64,000 nucleotides of DNA. It comes from Demetria terragena DSM 11295 (lineage in GTDB: Bacteria > Actinomycetota > Actinomycetes > Actinomycetales > Dermatophilaceae). This document shows, piece by piece, positions 45,496 to 52,633 of this stretch; the first letter of the stretch is position 1; each line of letters opens with the position of its first letter. Where the stretch lies: the NCBI RefSeq assembly GCF_000376825.1, contig NZ_AQXW01000004.1, positions 1,550,001-1,614,000 of the forward strand, read 5' to 3'. Below the pieces are notes generated by a model, which was given only the letters and a program-made list of their open reading frames with translations, made no database searches and was not told the DNA's origin. Position numbers and translations under genes: made by a program.

Positions 45496-46217
45496 GAAGC
45501 ACGCTCCCGCTCGATCAGCACCGACCGCAGAACTTCGTCACACATTCGGGTCAGCGGCGATCGGCTGCGCGAGCCCGGTGCCACGCCTACTTCGAGGTCC
45601 TCGATCATCCTGCGGTCATCGGGTATGCGCGCCAGGATCGGTAACTGCATCGCTTCGGAAACCGCCGCCTCCCAACGTTCTTCGAGCCCCCGGGTGACTA
45701 GCCACGGTGAGGCTCCCGCCTGCAGGAGCCGATCCGCGGCGACCTCTGCCGCGGCCAGTGCGGCCACCGTGCCTCCCACGACCACCATCACCGCATCGAG
45801 TTCAGCGATCCACGGTGGCACGTTGGTCCCGCAGTCGAGGATGCTGACCTCGACTGCCCCGAGGAGCGGCGCGCGGACAGCGCGCAGTGTCTGATCAGTC
45901 ACCGGCTGCCAACGGCGCGCGTGGGTGAGGGTGGCAACCCCGTGCTCGGAGCGAGGTAGCCGATCCAACAGAGCAACCGGATCCACCAGACCGGAGGCGC
46001 CCGCAAGGTCACCCCATCGCGGACCGGGTTCACGTTCACAGCCCAGCAGCAGGTCGCTGCCGCCACTTCCTACATCAAGATCGACCAGCACCGTGTCGCG
46101 TCCAGCCATGGCCGCGCGGGTTGCTAGTCCTGCCGCGACCGTGCTGGTACCCAATCCACCCGAGGCTCCGACGAGCCCCAGTGAGACGCCGCGTGGGTCC
46201 GACTCCGTGTGTTCCAT
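45492..46217 (-). CDS. ssd: Septum site-determining (Ssd) / CpaE-like ATPase
   Basis: 241 residues from the ATG at 46217. MinD/ParA-like: GLVGASGGLGTSTVAAGLATRA (deviant Walker A region), TVLVDLDVGSGGSDLLLG, a strand-like VSILDCGTNVP, and a long C-terminal part. It is the first gene of the Tad operon, as Rv3660c is in M. tuberculosis, and probably positions the pilus machine or interferes with division. A longer frame upstream begins in Pro/Arg-rich, non-protein-like sequence. Confidence 0.88.
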   Translation of the reverse strand: MEHTESDPRGVSLGLVGASGGLGTSTVAAGLATRAAMAGRDTVLVDLDVGSGGSDLLLGCEREPGPRWGDLAGASGLVDPVALLDRLPRSEHGVATLTHARRWQPVTDQTLRAVRAPLLGAVEVSILDCGTNVPPWIAELDAVMVVVGGTVAALAAAEVAADRLLQAGASPWLVTRGLEERWEAAVSEAMQLPILARIPDDRRMIEDLEVGVAPGSRSRSPLTRMCDEVLRSVLIERERAS

Positions 46218-46310
46218 GTCCCTGATCGCACACCGTCGAGAGGTTCGACACCACTGCGCGCGGCGGGCCTGTGGACGACGGCCATGCACGCGACCTGGCT
46301 GTGGATATGG

Positions 46311-46344
46311 GACGGCCCCCGTTGGGGGGGCAACGGGGGCCGTC
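46311..46344. repeat. 14-bp perfect inverted repeat with G6 loop
   Basis: Arms GACGGCCCCCGTTG (46311-46324) and CAACGGGGGCCGTC (46331-46344) are perfectly complementary around six G. It lies ~95 bp upstream of ssd. It may be a terminator for transcription entering from the Fic-like gene, but no T-run follows. Confidence 0.7.
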
Positions 46345-46551
46345 AAGGCGGAACCATGCCCCGGGGGGGAGGGGCCGGGTCCGCCGCGCTACAACCCGAA
46401 GGGAGCGCTAGACACCATCATGAACCTATCCGGACCCTAAACGCAACGTCAGCGGCAACTTTCTTGTCAAAATTTCCTTCTTGAACAAAAGAACTGCCGG
46501 TTGGCAGGGTTTCAGCGCCATCAGAAGGATGAGTGTGCCCGGAGCGGGGGT

Positions 46552-46584
46552 GTGGCATCCCACCCCTCCGGGATGGGATGCCAC
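46552..46584. repeat. 11-bp perfect inverted repeat
   Basis: Arms GTGGCATCCCA (46552-46562) and TGGGATGCCAC (46574-46584), with further CCC/GGG pairing possible inside the loop. It lies ~220 bp after the Fic-like gene; function not clear. Confidence 0.65.
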
Positions 46585-46807
46585 CAACCGCTTCCTAGCC
46601 AGGTGACCAAGCGTGCATTCTCGATTGTCGCCCGGGGACAAGCCCCGGAAACGAGCGGTCCATCAGTGGACTGGCCGCGCGTGGGTGCCTGGGTCAGAGG
46701 CGGTAATCGTCGGACTCACGTCCGTCGGTATGACTCGTTTCTACTCCTATTGGACAGCAACGACAAGACTTGTCTTCCGCCACGCAGAGGCGCATACTCA
46801 CGCCCGC

Positions 46808-47674
46808 TCAGAACTGTTGGAGACGCCCTGCCAGCACCGCATCCGCGATGCGGACGCCCTCCTCGGCTCCCGCGACGACCGCCTCCGCACAATGCTCCAA
46901 CCAGTACGCCACGCCGTCGGGCGTCCCACTGGCGTACGCGCTGAGCGCCGTGACATATCCGCTCGACCCACGGGCGTGATGACCGACCTCTGGAACCGCG
47001 ACGCCCGTCGGGTCCACGCCGGATTTTTGCAGCCACGCGCGTTCAGCGGCACGTGCGACCAGAGCGTTCGCGGCAGCAAAGGGGCGGCACGTCGCCAGTT
47101 CGGCGTGGACGAGCCCCGCCACGACGATCGCGGGGGCGGACTCATCGAGCGAGAGCAACCTCGCGACTCCCCCGAGTCGCTCGGCCAGACCATCCGCGAG
47201 GGGTGCTGGACCAAGGTCAACCAGCTCACGGACCTGCTCGTCGCGCTGCCGCGGCCGACCGACGCGCTCAGGATCAAGCAAGGGGGAGCCAGCCGCGACA
47301 TGGAGCCGCGCCAGGCCTTGCCGCGGAGCAGCGCCCAACACACCCCGAGCGTGCTCGGCCTCGGCGGTGACTTGAACGGCCGCGCGCAGCGTGCGCGTGA
47401 CGCCGTCCGGCTCGTCTGGCCACGCCACCGCTCCCCGCACGAGGTCGCGCACCCGGTCAAGGCCGACGTCCGCCCCATCCAGGAGCGCACTCGCCCGGGC
47501 GCCGCGTACCCGAGACTCCGCCGCGGCAGCAGCGCCACGACGTCGCAGCGCTTCATGCCAACGCAGCGTGGTGCACGCATCGCGGGCTCGGTCGATTCCG
47601 GCACGCACATCCGGAACCGCGGCAAGGGCGGCGACTGCCTCGCGTTCACCATCGAGATCTGAATCGCGAATCAC
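46808..47674 (-). CDS. Degenerate Fic-fold protein ('oxidoreductase' family of actinobacteria)
   Basis: About 288 residues from a GTG at 47674. A helical N-terminus (AVAALAAVPDVRAGIDRARDACTTLRW) precedes a region reading like the Fic core: HAELATCRPFAAANALVARAAERAWL, in the place of the canonical HPFxxGNGR AMPylation motif. The His is absent and the Gly/Asn/Arg are replaced, so AMP-transfer activity is unlikely. Actinobacterial homologues are often called 'oxidoreductase' without evidence. The C-terminal part is Ala-rich helix. The start is weakly supported; a longer frame reaches 47722. Confidence 0.6.
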   Translation of the reverse strand: MIRDSDLDGEREAVAALAAVPDVRAGIDRARDACTTLRWHEALRRRGAAAAAESRVRGARASALLDGADVGLDRVRDLVRGAVAWPDEPDGVTRTLRAAVQVTAEAEHARGVLGAAPRQGLARLHVAAGSPLLDPERVGRPRQRDEQVRELVDLGPAPLADGLAERLGGVARLLSLDESAPAIVVAGLVHAELATCRPFAAANALVARAAERAWLQKSGVDPTGVAVPEVGHHARGSSGYVTALSAYASGTPDGVAYWLEHCAEAVVAGAEEGVRIADAVLAGRLQQF

Positions 47675-47790
47675 GGCACCAGCGTATGAGATTCGCGAAC
47701 ATCCCCCACGCGAGCGCTCCACAGGTGCAGGATGGGGTCCGCTGGTTTCCTACCCGCGCTAATGCCATCCCGACCCGCACGGAGGGTTGT

Positions 47791-48132
47791 ATGAGTGCCT
47801 CGACGCACGACGACGAAACGCCATTGACGCCATACCAAGAGATGCAACGCAGCCCAGAGTTCGCTGAACTCAGGCGGCGCTTCCGGGCGTTCGTTTTCCC
47901 AGTCACAGGCTTCTTCCTGGCCTGGTACTTCCTCTACGTTCTGCTCTCCGTCTTTGCCCCCGAGTTCATGGGAAAGATCGTGTTCGGGAGTGTCAGCATC
48001 GGTCTCCTCATGGGCCTCGGCCAGTTTGTGACGACCTTCGCGATCACCTTCTGGTACGCGCGCTGGGCAGGCAAGGAATTCGACCCACGCGCCGACGAAC
48101 TCGGCGCCCGACTCAGCGAGGGTGACGACTGA
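47791..48132 (+). CDS. DUF485 membrane protein (YjcH-like, actP partner)
   Basis: 113 residues. A short acidic N-terminus is followed by two transmembrane helices (about 32-52 and 62-90) with the DUF485 signature FRAFVFPVTGFFLAWYFLYVLLSVFAPEFM. DUF485 genes typically precede acetate/cation symporters. A strong GGAGG site lies 7 bp before the ATG at 47791. Its stop overlaps the start of actP. Confidence 0.92.
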   Translation: MSASTHDDETPLTPYQEMQRSPEFAELRRRFRAFVFPVTGFFLAWYFLYVLLSVFAPEFMGKIVFGSVSIGLLMGLGQFVTTFAITFWYARWAGKEFDPRADELGARLSEGDD

Positions 48133-49781
48133 TGACTCACACACCGTTGATGCTCCCGACGGCGGAAGCCTCGAATGTCGGCAGCCCGGCGCTCAACATC
48201 ACTATCTTCGCCGTGTTCGTCCTGGTCACGCTGACCATCGTCATCAAGGTCGCCTCCGGCAAGAAGACGGCCAGCGAGATGTACACCGCGGGCGGCGCCT
48301 TCTCTGGTCGCCAGAACGGCATCGCCATCGCCGGTGACTATCTGTCGGCGGCCTCCTTCCTCGGGATCGCGGGTGCGATCGCCCTCCAGGGATATGACGG
48401 ATTCCTTTATTCCATCGGCTTCCTCGTCGCATGGCTGGTCGCGCTGCTTCTCGTGGCCGAGCTCATGCGCAACACCGGGCGTCTCACGATGGCCGACGTG
48501 TTGTCCTACCGTCTGCGCCAGAGGCCGGTTCGACTCGCCGCAGCCTCATCCGCACTCGCGGTGTCGTTCTTCTACCTGCTGGCCCAGATGGCTGGCGCGG
48601 GTGGACTGGTGTCCCTGCTGCTTGGCCTCGACGGCGAAGCGGCCCAGAACCTGGTCATCGCGATCGTCGGAATCGTCATGGTGATGTACGTCCTCATCGG
48701 CGGGATGAAGGGCACCACCTGGGTGCAGATCATCAAGGCCGTCCTGCTCATCAGCGCGACCGCCGTGATGACGGTGTGGGTTTTGGCAAAGTACGGCTTC
48801 AACCCCAGCGGTCTCTTTGATGCCGCTGTCCAGGCCAACCCGGCCGCTGGCGAGAACCTCCTGAAGCCCGGCCTGAAGTACGGCATCAGCGACACCACCA
48901 AGATCGACTTCATCTCGTTGGCCCTGGCCCTGGTCCTCGGCACGGCGGGCCTGCCACACGTCCTACAGCGCTTCTACACGGTTCCTTCCAGCAAGCAGGC
49001 GCGAAAATCAGTCGAGTGGGCTATCTGGCTGATCGGCGGTTTCTACCTGTTGACCCTGGTGATCGGATTCGGCGCGGGTGCCCTGGTAGGGCCGGAAACC
49101 ATCGGCAGCGCTCCCGGCGGGGCCAACGCCGCGGCGCCTCTCCTGGCCTTCGAGCTCGGCGGGTCGGTCCTCCTGGGAGTCGTCTCCGGTATCGCGTTTG
49201 CCACGATCCTTGCCGTGGTCGCCGGTTTGACGATCACGACAAGTGCCACATTTGCGCACGACATCTACAAGGAGGTGTTCAAGCGCGGCAACGTCGAGCC
49301 CGAGAAGGAAGTCAAGGTGGCGCGAATCGCTGCCCTCGTCGGCGGTGCCGTCGCGATCCTCGGCGGAATGCTGGCCAAGGACCAGAACATCGCCTTCCTG
49401 GTGGCGCTTGCCTTCGCCGTTGCAGCGAGCGCCAACCTGCCCACGATTCTCTACTCGTTGTTCTGGAAGGGCTTCAACACCCGTGGCGCGTTGTGGAGCA
49501 TCTACGGCGGCCTCGCGACCGCGATTGGGCTGATCATCTTTAGCCCAGTGGTGAGCGGCAAGGGCGTGGACGCCACGGGTAAGAACCTGTCGATGCTGCC
49601 CGAATCCATTGACATCCACTGGTTCCCGCTGGACAACCCCGGTTTGGTCTCCATCCCGGTCGGCTTCTTCCTGGGCTGGCTCGGGTCCAAGACCAGCAAG
49701 GAACACAACTCGGCGAAGTACGCCGAGATGGAAGTCCGCAGTCTGACCGGCCACGGAGTCGGGAAGGCCGTGGACCACTGA
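48132..49781 (+). CDS. actP: Cation/acetate symporter (SSS family)
   Basis: 549 residues with about 13 transmembrane helices. The SSS/ActP signature GDYLSAASFLGIAGAIAL is near residue 72; MADVLSYRLRQRPVR, GGMKGTTWVQIIKAVLL and GLPHVLQRFYTVPSSKQARKS follow. ActP takes up acetate or related monocarboxylates with Na+. It overlaps DUF485 by one base. Its terminator lies inside the left copy of the 135-bp direct repeat that bounds the island. Confidence 0.93.
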   Translation: MTHTPLMLPTAEASNVGSPALNITIFAVFVLVTLTIVIKVASGKKTASEMYTAGGAFSGRQNGIAIAGDYLSAASFLGIAGAIALQGYDGFLYSIGFLVAWLVALLLVAELMRNTGRLTMADVLSYRLRQRPVRLAAASSALAVSFFYLLAQMAGAGGLVSLLLGLDGEAAQNLVIAIVGIVMVMYVLIGGMKGTTWVQIIKAVLLISATAVMTVWVLAKYGFNPSGLFDAAVQANPAAGENLLKPGLKYGISDTTKIDFISLALALVLGTAGLPHVLQRFYTVPSSKQARKSVEWAIWLIGGFYLLTLVIGFGAGALVGPETIGSAPGGANAAAPLLAFELGGSVLLGVVSGIAFATILAVVAGLTITTSATFAHDIYKEVFKRGNVEPEKEVKVARIAALVGGAVAILGGMLAKDQNIAFLVALAFAVAASANLPTILYSLFWKGFNTRGALWSIYGGLATAIGLIIFSPVVSGKGVDATGKNLSMLPESIDIHWFPLDNPGLVSIPVGFFLGWLGSKTSKEHNSAKYAEMEVRSLTGHGVGKAVDH

Positions 49782-49788
49782 CCCATTC

Positions 49789-49924
49789 TGCGCGCGGGGC
49801 ACCGCGACGCGTACGGCTCGCGGCCCCTGACAAGGGACCGCGAGCCGTTCGTGCGTCTAGACGGATCTCTACTGCGGCACTTGCGCGGCGCCGGTGATGA
49901 ACGACACCACGTCGCTCATCGTGA
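49789..49924. repeat. Left copy of the island-flanking direct repeat (136 bp)
   Basis: It matches 56693-56827 with one substitution and one single-base indel. It contains a complete terminator hairpin and the last ~17 codons plus stop of the sugar-ABC ATPase gene (minus strand, ending GAAQVPQ). This is a gene-end fragment detached from its gene, now downstream of actP. Confidence 0.93.
49813..49848. terminator. Terminator hairpin within the left repeat
   Basis: Perfect 11-bp arms ACGGCTCGCGG (49813-49823) and CCGCGAGCCGT (49838-49848) with inner CCCT/AGGG pairing. It terminates actP and, in the ancestral order, probably the convergent ABC operon. In the right repeat copy one T is missing from the left arm, which introduces a bulge. 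Confidence 0.85.
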
Positions 49925-49951
49925 TAGGACGCAGGGTCGCTCCTCGATACA

Positions 49952-50308
49952 GTGATGCACCTGCGACCTTCTGGCCTTCGCGTCAAGCAGGCCACCTACG
50001 TCCCGGCGTTGGTCGCAATCACTCAGACGAGCATTCTTGGTGACCGGCAGCGACGGATCTCCCCTCGCGAGGCTGCCAGGCTTCAGGGTCTTCCAGAATG
50101 GTTCGACTTCGACGACCAGCCGGATGCGGCTGCTTACAAGCAGATGGGCAACGGCGTGAACGTCGGCGCAGCCGACCACGTGTTTCGTGAGCACGTGCTT
50201 CGGACGTTGGAAACCGTTCGTGGTCGAGCTCCCGGCCTGGCTAAGGCTGTCGAGCAGTCCGACATCAGTCCCGACGCGGCAATCGAGCGCTACTGGGATT
50301 CGAGTTGA
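49952..50308 (+). pseudogene. C-terminal remnant of a DNA (cytosine-5) methyltransferase
   Basis: About 118 codons remain. The visible part holds motif IX-like RRISPREAARLQGLPEWFDF and motif X-like AYKQMGNGVNVGAADHVFREHV, followed by a short tail. The catalytic PC motif (IV), the SAM-binding motif I and the target-recognition region are missing. The homology starts only ~30 bp after the end of the left direct repeat, so the event that created the repeat also removed the 5' part. It cannot methylate DNA. It is oriented opposite to the operon that follows. Confidence 0.85.
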
Positions 50309-50369
50309 GAGGTGATTGTCCGCCGCCGGACGGCCGCCACGGGCACTCAGCGCGTCACCGGCTAGGAGC

Positions 50370-50651
50370 TCACGCAACGAAGTGGGCGACGGCCTCGAGC
50401 ACCGCCTCGAGTCCTACCTTCGTAACTGTGCCGCCGCTGGACTCATAGTGAGCATTCCAGGTCATACCTGCAGCCTCGACGATCTGACGAGCCATGTCCG
50501 GCTTCGTGAGCCTGGCGTCGATGCCCAGTCCGAGCCGGTCGTTGACGATCTCGAAGATCTCCCGCGGCTCGGTTGAGCCCGTCGACATCTTCGGCGCCTC
50601 GGCCCCGAGTTTGACTGCAATGTTCCAGACGATGTCTGCCTTGGTGCTCAC
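50370..50651 (-). CDS. Small unknown protein, last gene of the island operon
   Basis: 93 residues, soluble, mostly helical: two halves, with an EPREIFEIVNDRLGLGIDAR segment and a TKPDMARQIVEAAGMTW segment, then SSGGTVTKVGLEAVLEAV. The second half reads like a small winged-helix or SAP-like DNA-binding unit of the kind seen in restriction loci, but I cannot name it. Its start overlaps the PD-(D/E)XK-like gene by 4 bp. Confidence 0.6.
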   Translation of the reverse strand: MSTKADIVWNIAVKLGAEAPKMSTGSTEPREIFEIVNDRLGLGIDARLTKPDMARQIVEAAGMTWNAHYESSGGTVTKVGLEAVLEAVAHFVA

Positions 50652-51523
50652 AGTTCGGCGGCCCTCAAGACGGATCTCAAAGCGGCGGTCGTCTCTGTCG
50701 CCCAGCCCAGGTCACCGTGGTCCTCGGAGCCTCGGCCTAACAAGTCCATCAGGCGGATCCTGTCGATCACCATGACGACGGTGGTCAACTGTCGCCAGTC
50801 AGGGCCAGCCGACCGAATCGTTCCGGGAATCACGAGCAGGCTGAGTGGGTCACTGTCCATCGCAAGCCAGCTTGCCCAAAGTCGAAGGTCGATGTCGGTG
50901 GTCTTGGTGAACGTCTCCGCCTGAATCGTGCATTGTGCAAGTGCCACGGGAAAGCCTGGACGACGGTCGGCGAACTGGCGCCACGCAACGACATCGACCC
51001 CGCCATCCTTTCGGCGAGGCGGCCGGTATCCTCGGCCCGCTTCCAGTCCGATTTCGCCAGCCAGCCAGACCACAGCCTGATCAAACGCCTCCGGTCGACC
51101 GTGCTTCGAGGGGTATCCGAAGGACAGCGCAGTTCCGCCCTCACCCCAGAAGTTGGCGAGCGCCCCCTCAGCGATCTCCTCCAGCAACTCGCCCATCTCT
51201 GCTGTCTCCGACGCTCGCACCGTCTGGCGTGCCACGGAACCAGGTGTCAGAAATAGTAGGGCCGCATAGTGGCCAACGTGGCGACTCTTCCTACGAAGGA
51301 CGGCAATGTCGCTCACGACAAAGGGGTAGGACGCCCCAAGCACGTTCGCCCGTTTGGCCATCGTGTCGATGGCCATCGCGACCTTCGTAGGAGGGACGCC
51401 TATCTCGGTGCTGGCGAGGTCGTCCAACTTGTCTCGCCCGAAGTGACCCGAGGAGCTGACAAGCACGCTCGTCTCGACCCAGTCAGCAATGGCCTCGGTG
51501 CTGGAGACCTCCAAGTCGGTCAT
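50648..51523 (-). CDS. PD-(D/E)XK-like nuclease candidate
   Basis: 291 residues. N-terminal helical/beta half, then a core resembling a restriction endonuclease fold: Glu157 in a helix, GGVDVVAW (Asp177) and PVALAQCTIQ (Gln197-Cys198) on the following strand. This gives an E...D...QxT-type arrangement instead of the canonical D...ExK; the Lys is missing, so activity is uncertain. Related proteins are annotated 'PD-(D/E)XK motif protein' next to Z1 genes. It overlaps the 93-residue gene by 4 bp and is 3 bp from the ParB-like gene. Confidence 0.6.
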   Translation of the reverse strand: MTDLEVSSTEAIADWVETSVLVSSSGHFGRDKLDDLASTEIGVPPTKVAMAIDTMAKRANVLGASYPFVVSDIAVLRRKSRHVGHYAALLFLTPGSVARQTVRASETAEMGELLEEIAEGALANFWGEGGTALSFGYPSKHGRPEAFDQAVVWLAGEIGLEAGRGYRPPRRKDGGVDVVAWRQFADRRPGFPVALAQCTIQAETFTKTTDIDLRLWASWLAMDSDPLSLLVIPGTIRSAGPDWRQLTTVVMVIDRIRLMDLLGRGSEDHGDLGWATETTAALRSVLRAAEL

Positions 51524-51526
51524 CGA

Positions 51527-52633
51527 CTACAGTCCGGTCTCCGCCTCGACGTCGTCCAACGTCGAACGAATGCTTCCGACGAGCGACTCGATGTCGTCGA
51601 CGAGGTTCCGGATCTCCGAATCGACTGCAAACTCTGCGACGTCACTACTGGCGGCGTTGAGGGAGTTCTTCGCGGCGGTGAGTTTCAGGGTTAGCGCCTT
51701 CAAGGGGTCGAGTCCCTTCTCCTGAATGCGCTGCTTCGCCTCCTCCAGGGTCTTGCCGTCGCGCAGTGCGTTCAGGCCTACCTCGGAGGCGACCACATTG
51801 CCGAGTTGCGAGATCTGGCGCGAGTCAGAGATGAGCGACTCGTGCTCCTCATCTCCGAACACCCATTGGATAACTTCCTTGAGCTCATTGGCCTTCTCTG
51901 CCGGGACGGGGTCCTGGCCGATGACCGTTTGTGATCCAAGTGGAGCGCCGACGTGGTTGCGGATCTTGGTGCTTCCCATGGCAACCGTCAGTAGAGAGAA
52001 GGCACTCTCAACCTGAGAGGTCTCGAGCCCGAGAGTCGAGGCCTGTGTCAGCACCGCCTGGTCGCGGTAGAGGTCGGCCGCCTTGCTCTTTGGAATGCCG
52101 ATGAGATCAGCAACTTCTTGGAGAGTTCGTCCCTCGGCCACTCGAGCGGCGATGTACTTCGCCTGCATGAAGGGTCGCCATGGGAGCTTGCCCACCACGT
52201 GAACGCGGGCTACCTCTGCGTGGGTTGTCTCTCGAGACTCGTGGATGACGACGGGGATGGACACCTCGGGACTGATCGAGCGCTTTGCCGCGAGCTGCTC
52301 CCAACGGTCGGGCGTCGCGAACCCAGCGCGAATCTCGGGGTAGGCCAAGCCGACGAGGGCGGTCAGTCGTCGGTTCCCCTCGACGACGATCCACACGTCA
52401 ATCTCGTCGGGGCTCGGGATGACGATGAGCGGCTCAGCATTGAAGAAGCCGAGCTCAGCGATCGACTGAGCCACCGGGTACGCCTCAAAGCCCATCTCCA
52501 GCAGAGTTGCGAGCTCGGCAGTGTCCTTCGTCCGGCGCGTCTCTGGAATTCGTGGATTCTCCGGGTCGAGACGCAGCGCCGAAAGCGGAATGCTCCCAGA
52601 ACGACCGGCACTCACCGGCAGGGACTCAGACAT
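51527..52633 (-). CDS. ParB/sulfiredoxin-fold protein with helix-turn-helix
   Basis: 368 residues from the ATG at 52633. N-terminal ParB/Srx domain: IPLSALRLDPENPRIPE, VAQSIAELGFFNAEPLIVI and VEGNRRLTAL (84-93), which takes the place of the GERRxxA (CTP-binding) motif. A helix-turn-helix follows (EGRTLQEVADLIGIPKSKAADLYRD, about 164-188). The second half is long, charged, probable coiled coil. It may bind DNA or nucleotides for the Z1 ATPase. The start lies 8 bp inside the Z1 gene, indicating coupling. Confidence 0.78.
   Translation of the reverse strand: MSESLPVSAGRSGSIPLSALRLDPENPRIPETRRTKDTAELATLLEMGFEAYPVAQSIAELGFFNAEPLIVIPSPDEIDVWIVVEGNRRLTALVGLAYPEIRAGFATPDRWEQLAAKRSISPEVSIPVVIHESRETTHAEVARVHVVGKLPWRPFMQAKYIAARVAEGRTLQEVADLIGIPKSKAADLYRDQAVLTQASTLGLETSQVESAFSLLTVAMGSTKIRNHVGAPLGSQTVIGQDPVPAEKANELKEVIQWVFGDEEHESLISDSRQISQLGNVVASEVGLNALRDGKTLEEAKQRIQEKGLDPLKALTLKLTAAKNSLNAASSDVAEFAVDSEIRNLVDDIESLVGSIRSTLDDVEAETGL

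Larger units (their letters stand above)
46218..46807. other. Intergenic region, 590 bp, with two hairpins; no gene supported
   Basis: It lies between ssd and the Fic-like gene, both on the minus strand, and so should contain the Tad-operon promoter. It holds a 14-bp and an 11-bp perfect hairpin (listed separately), a poly-G/C tract at 46360-46380 and a local AT-rich patch at 46440-46500 unlike its surroundings. A TTGACA hexamer on the minus strand near 46465 is a possible -35, but I find no well-spaced -10. A 71-residue minus-strand frame there has no visible family features. Confidence 0.5.

Noticed and set aside
49789-49924. The 135-bp repeat as terminal repeat of an insertion sequence
   Set aside because: It is a direct, not inverted, repeat and consists of a host gene end and its terminator.
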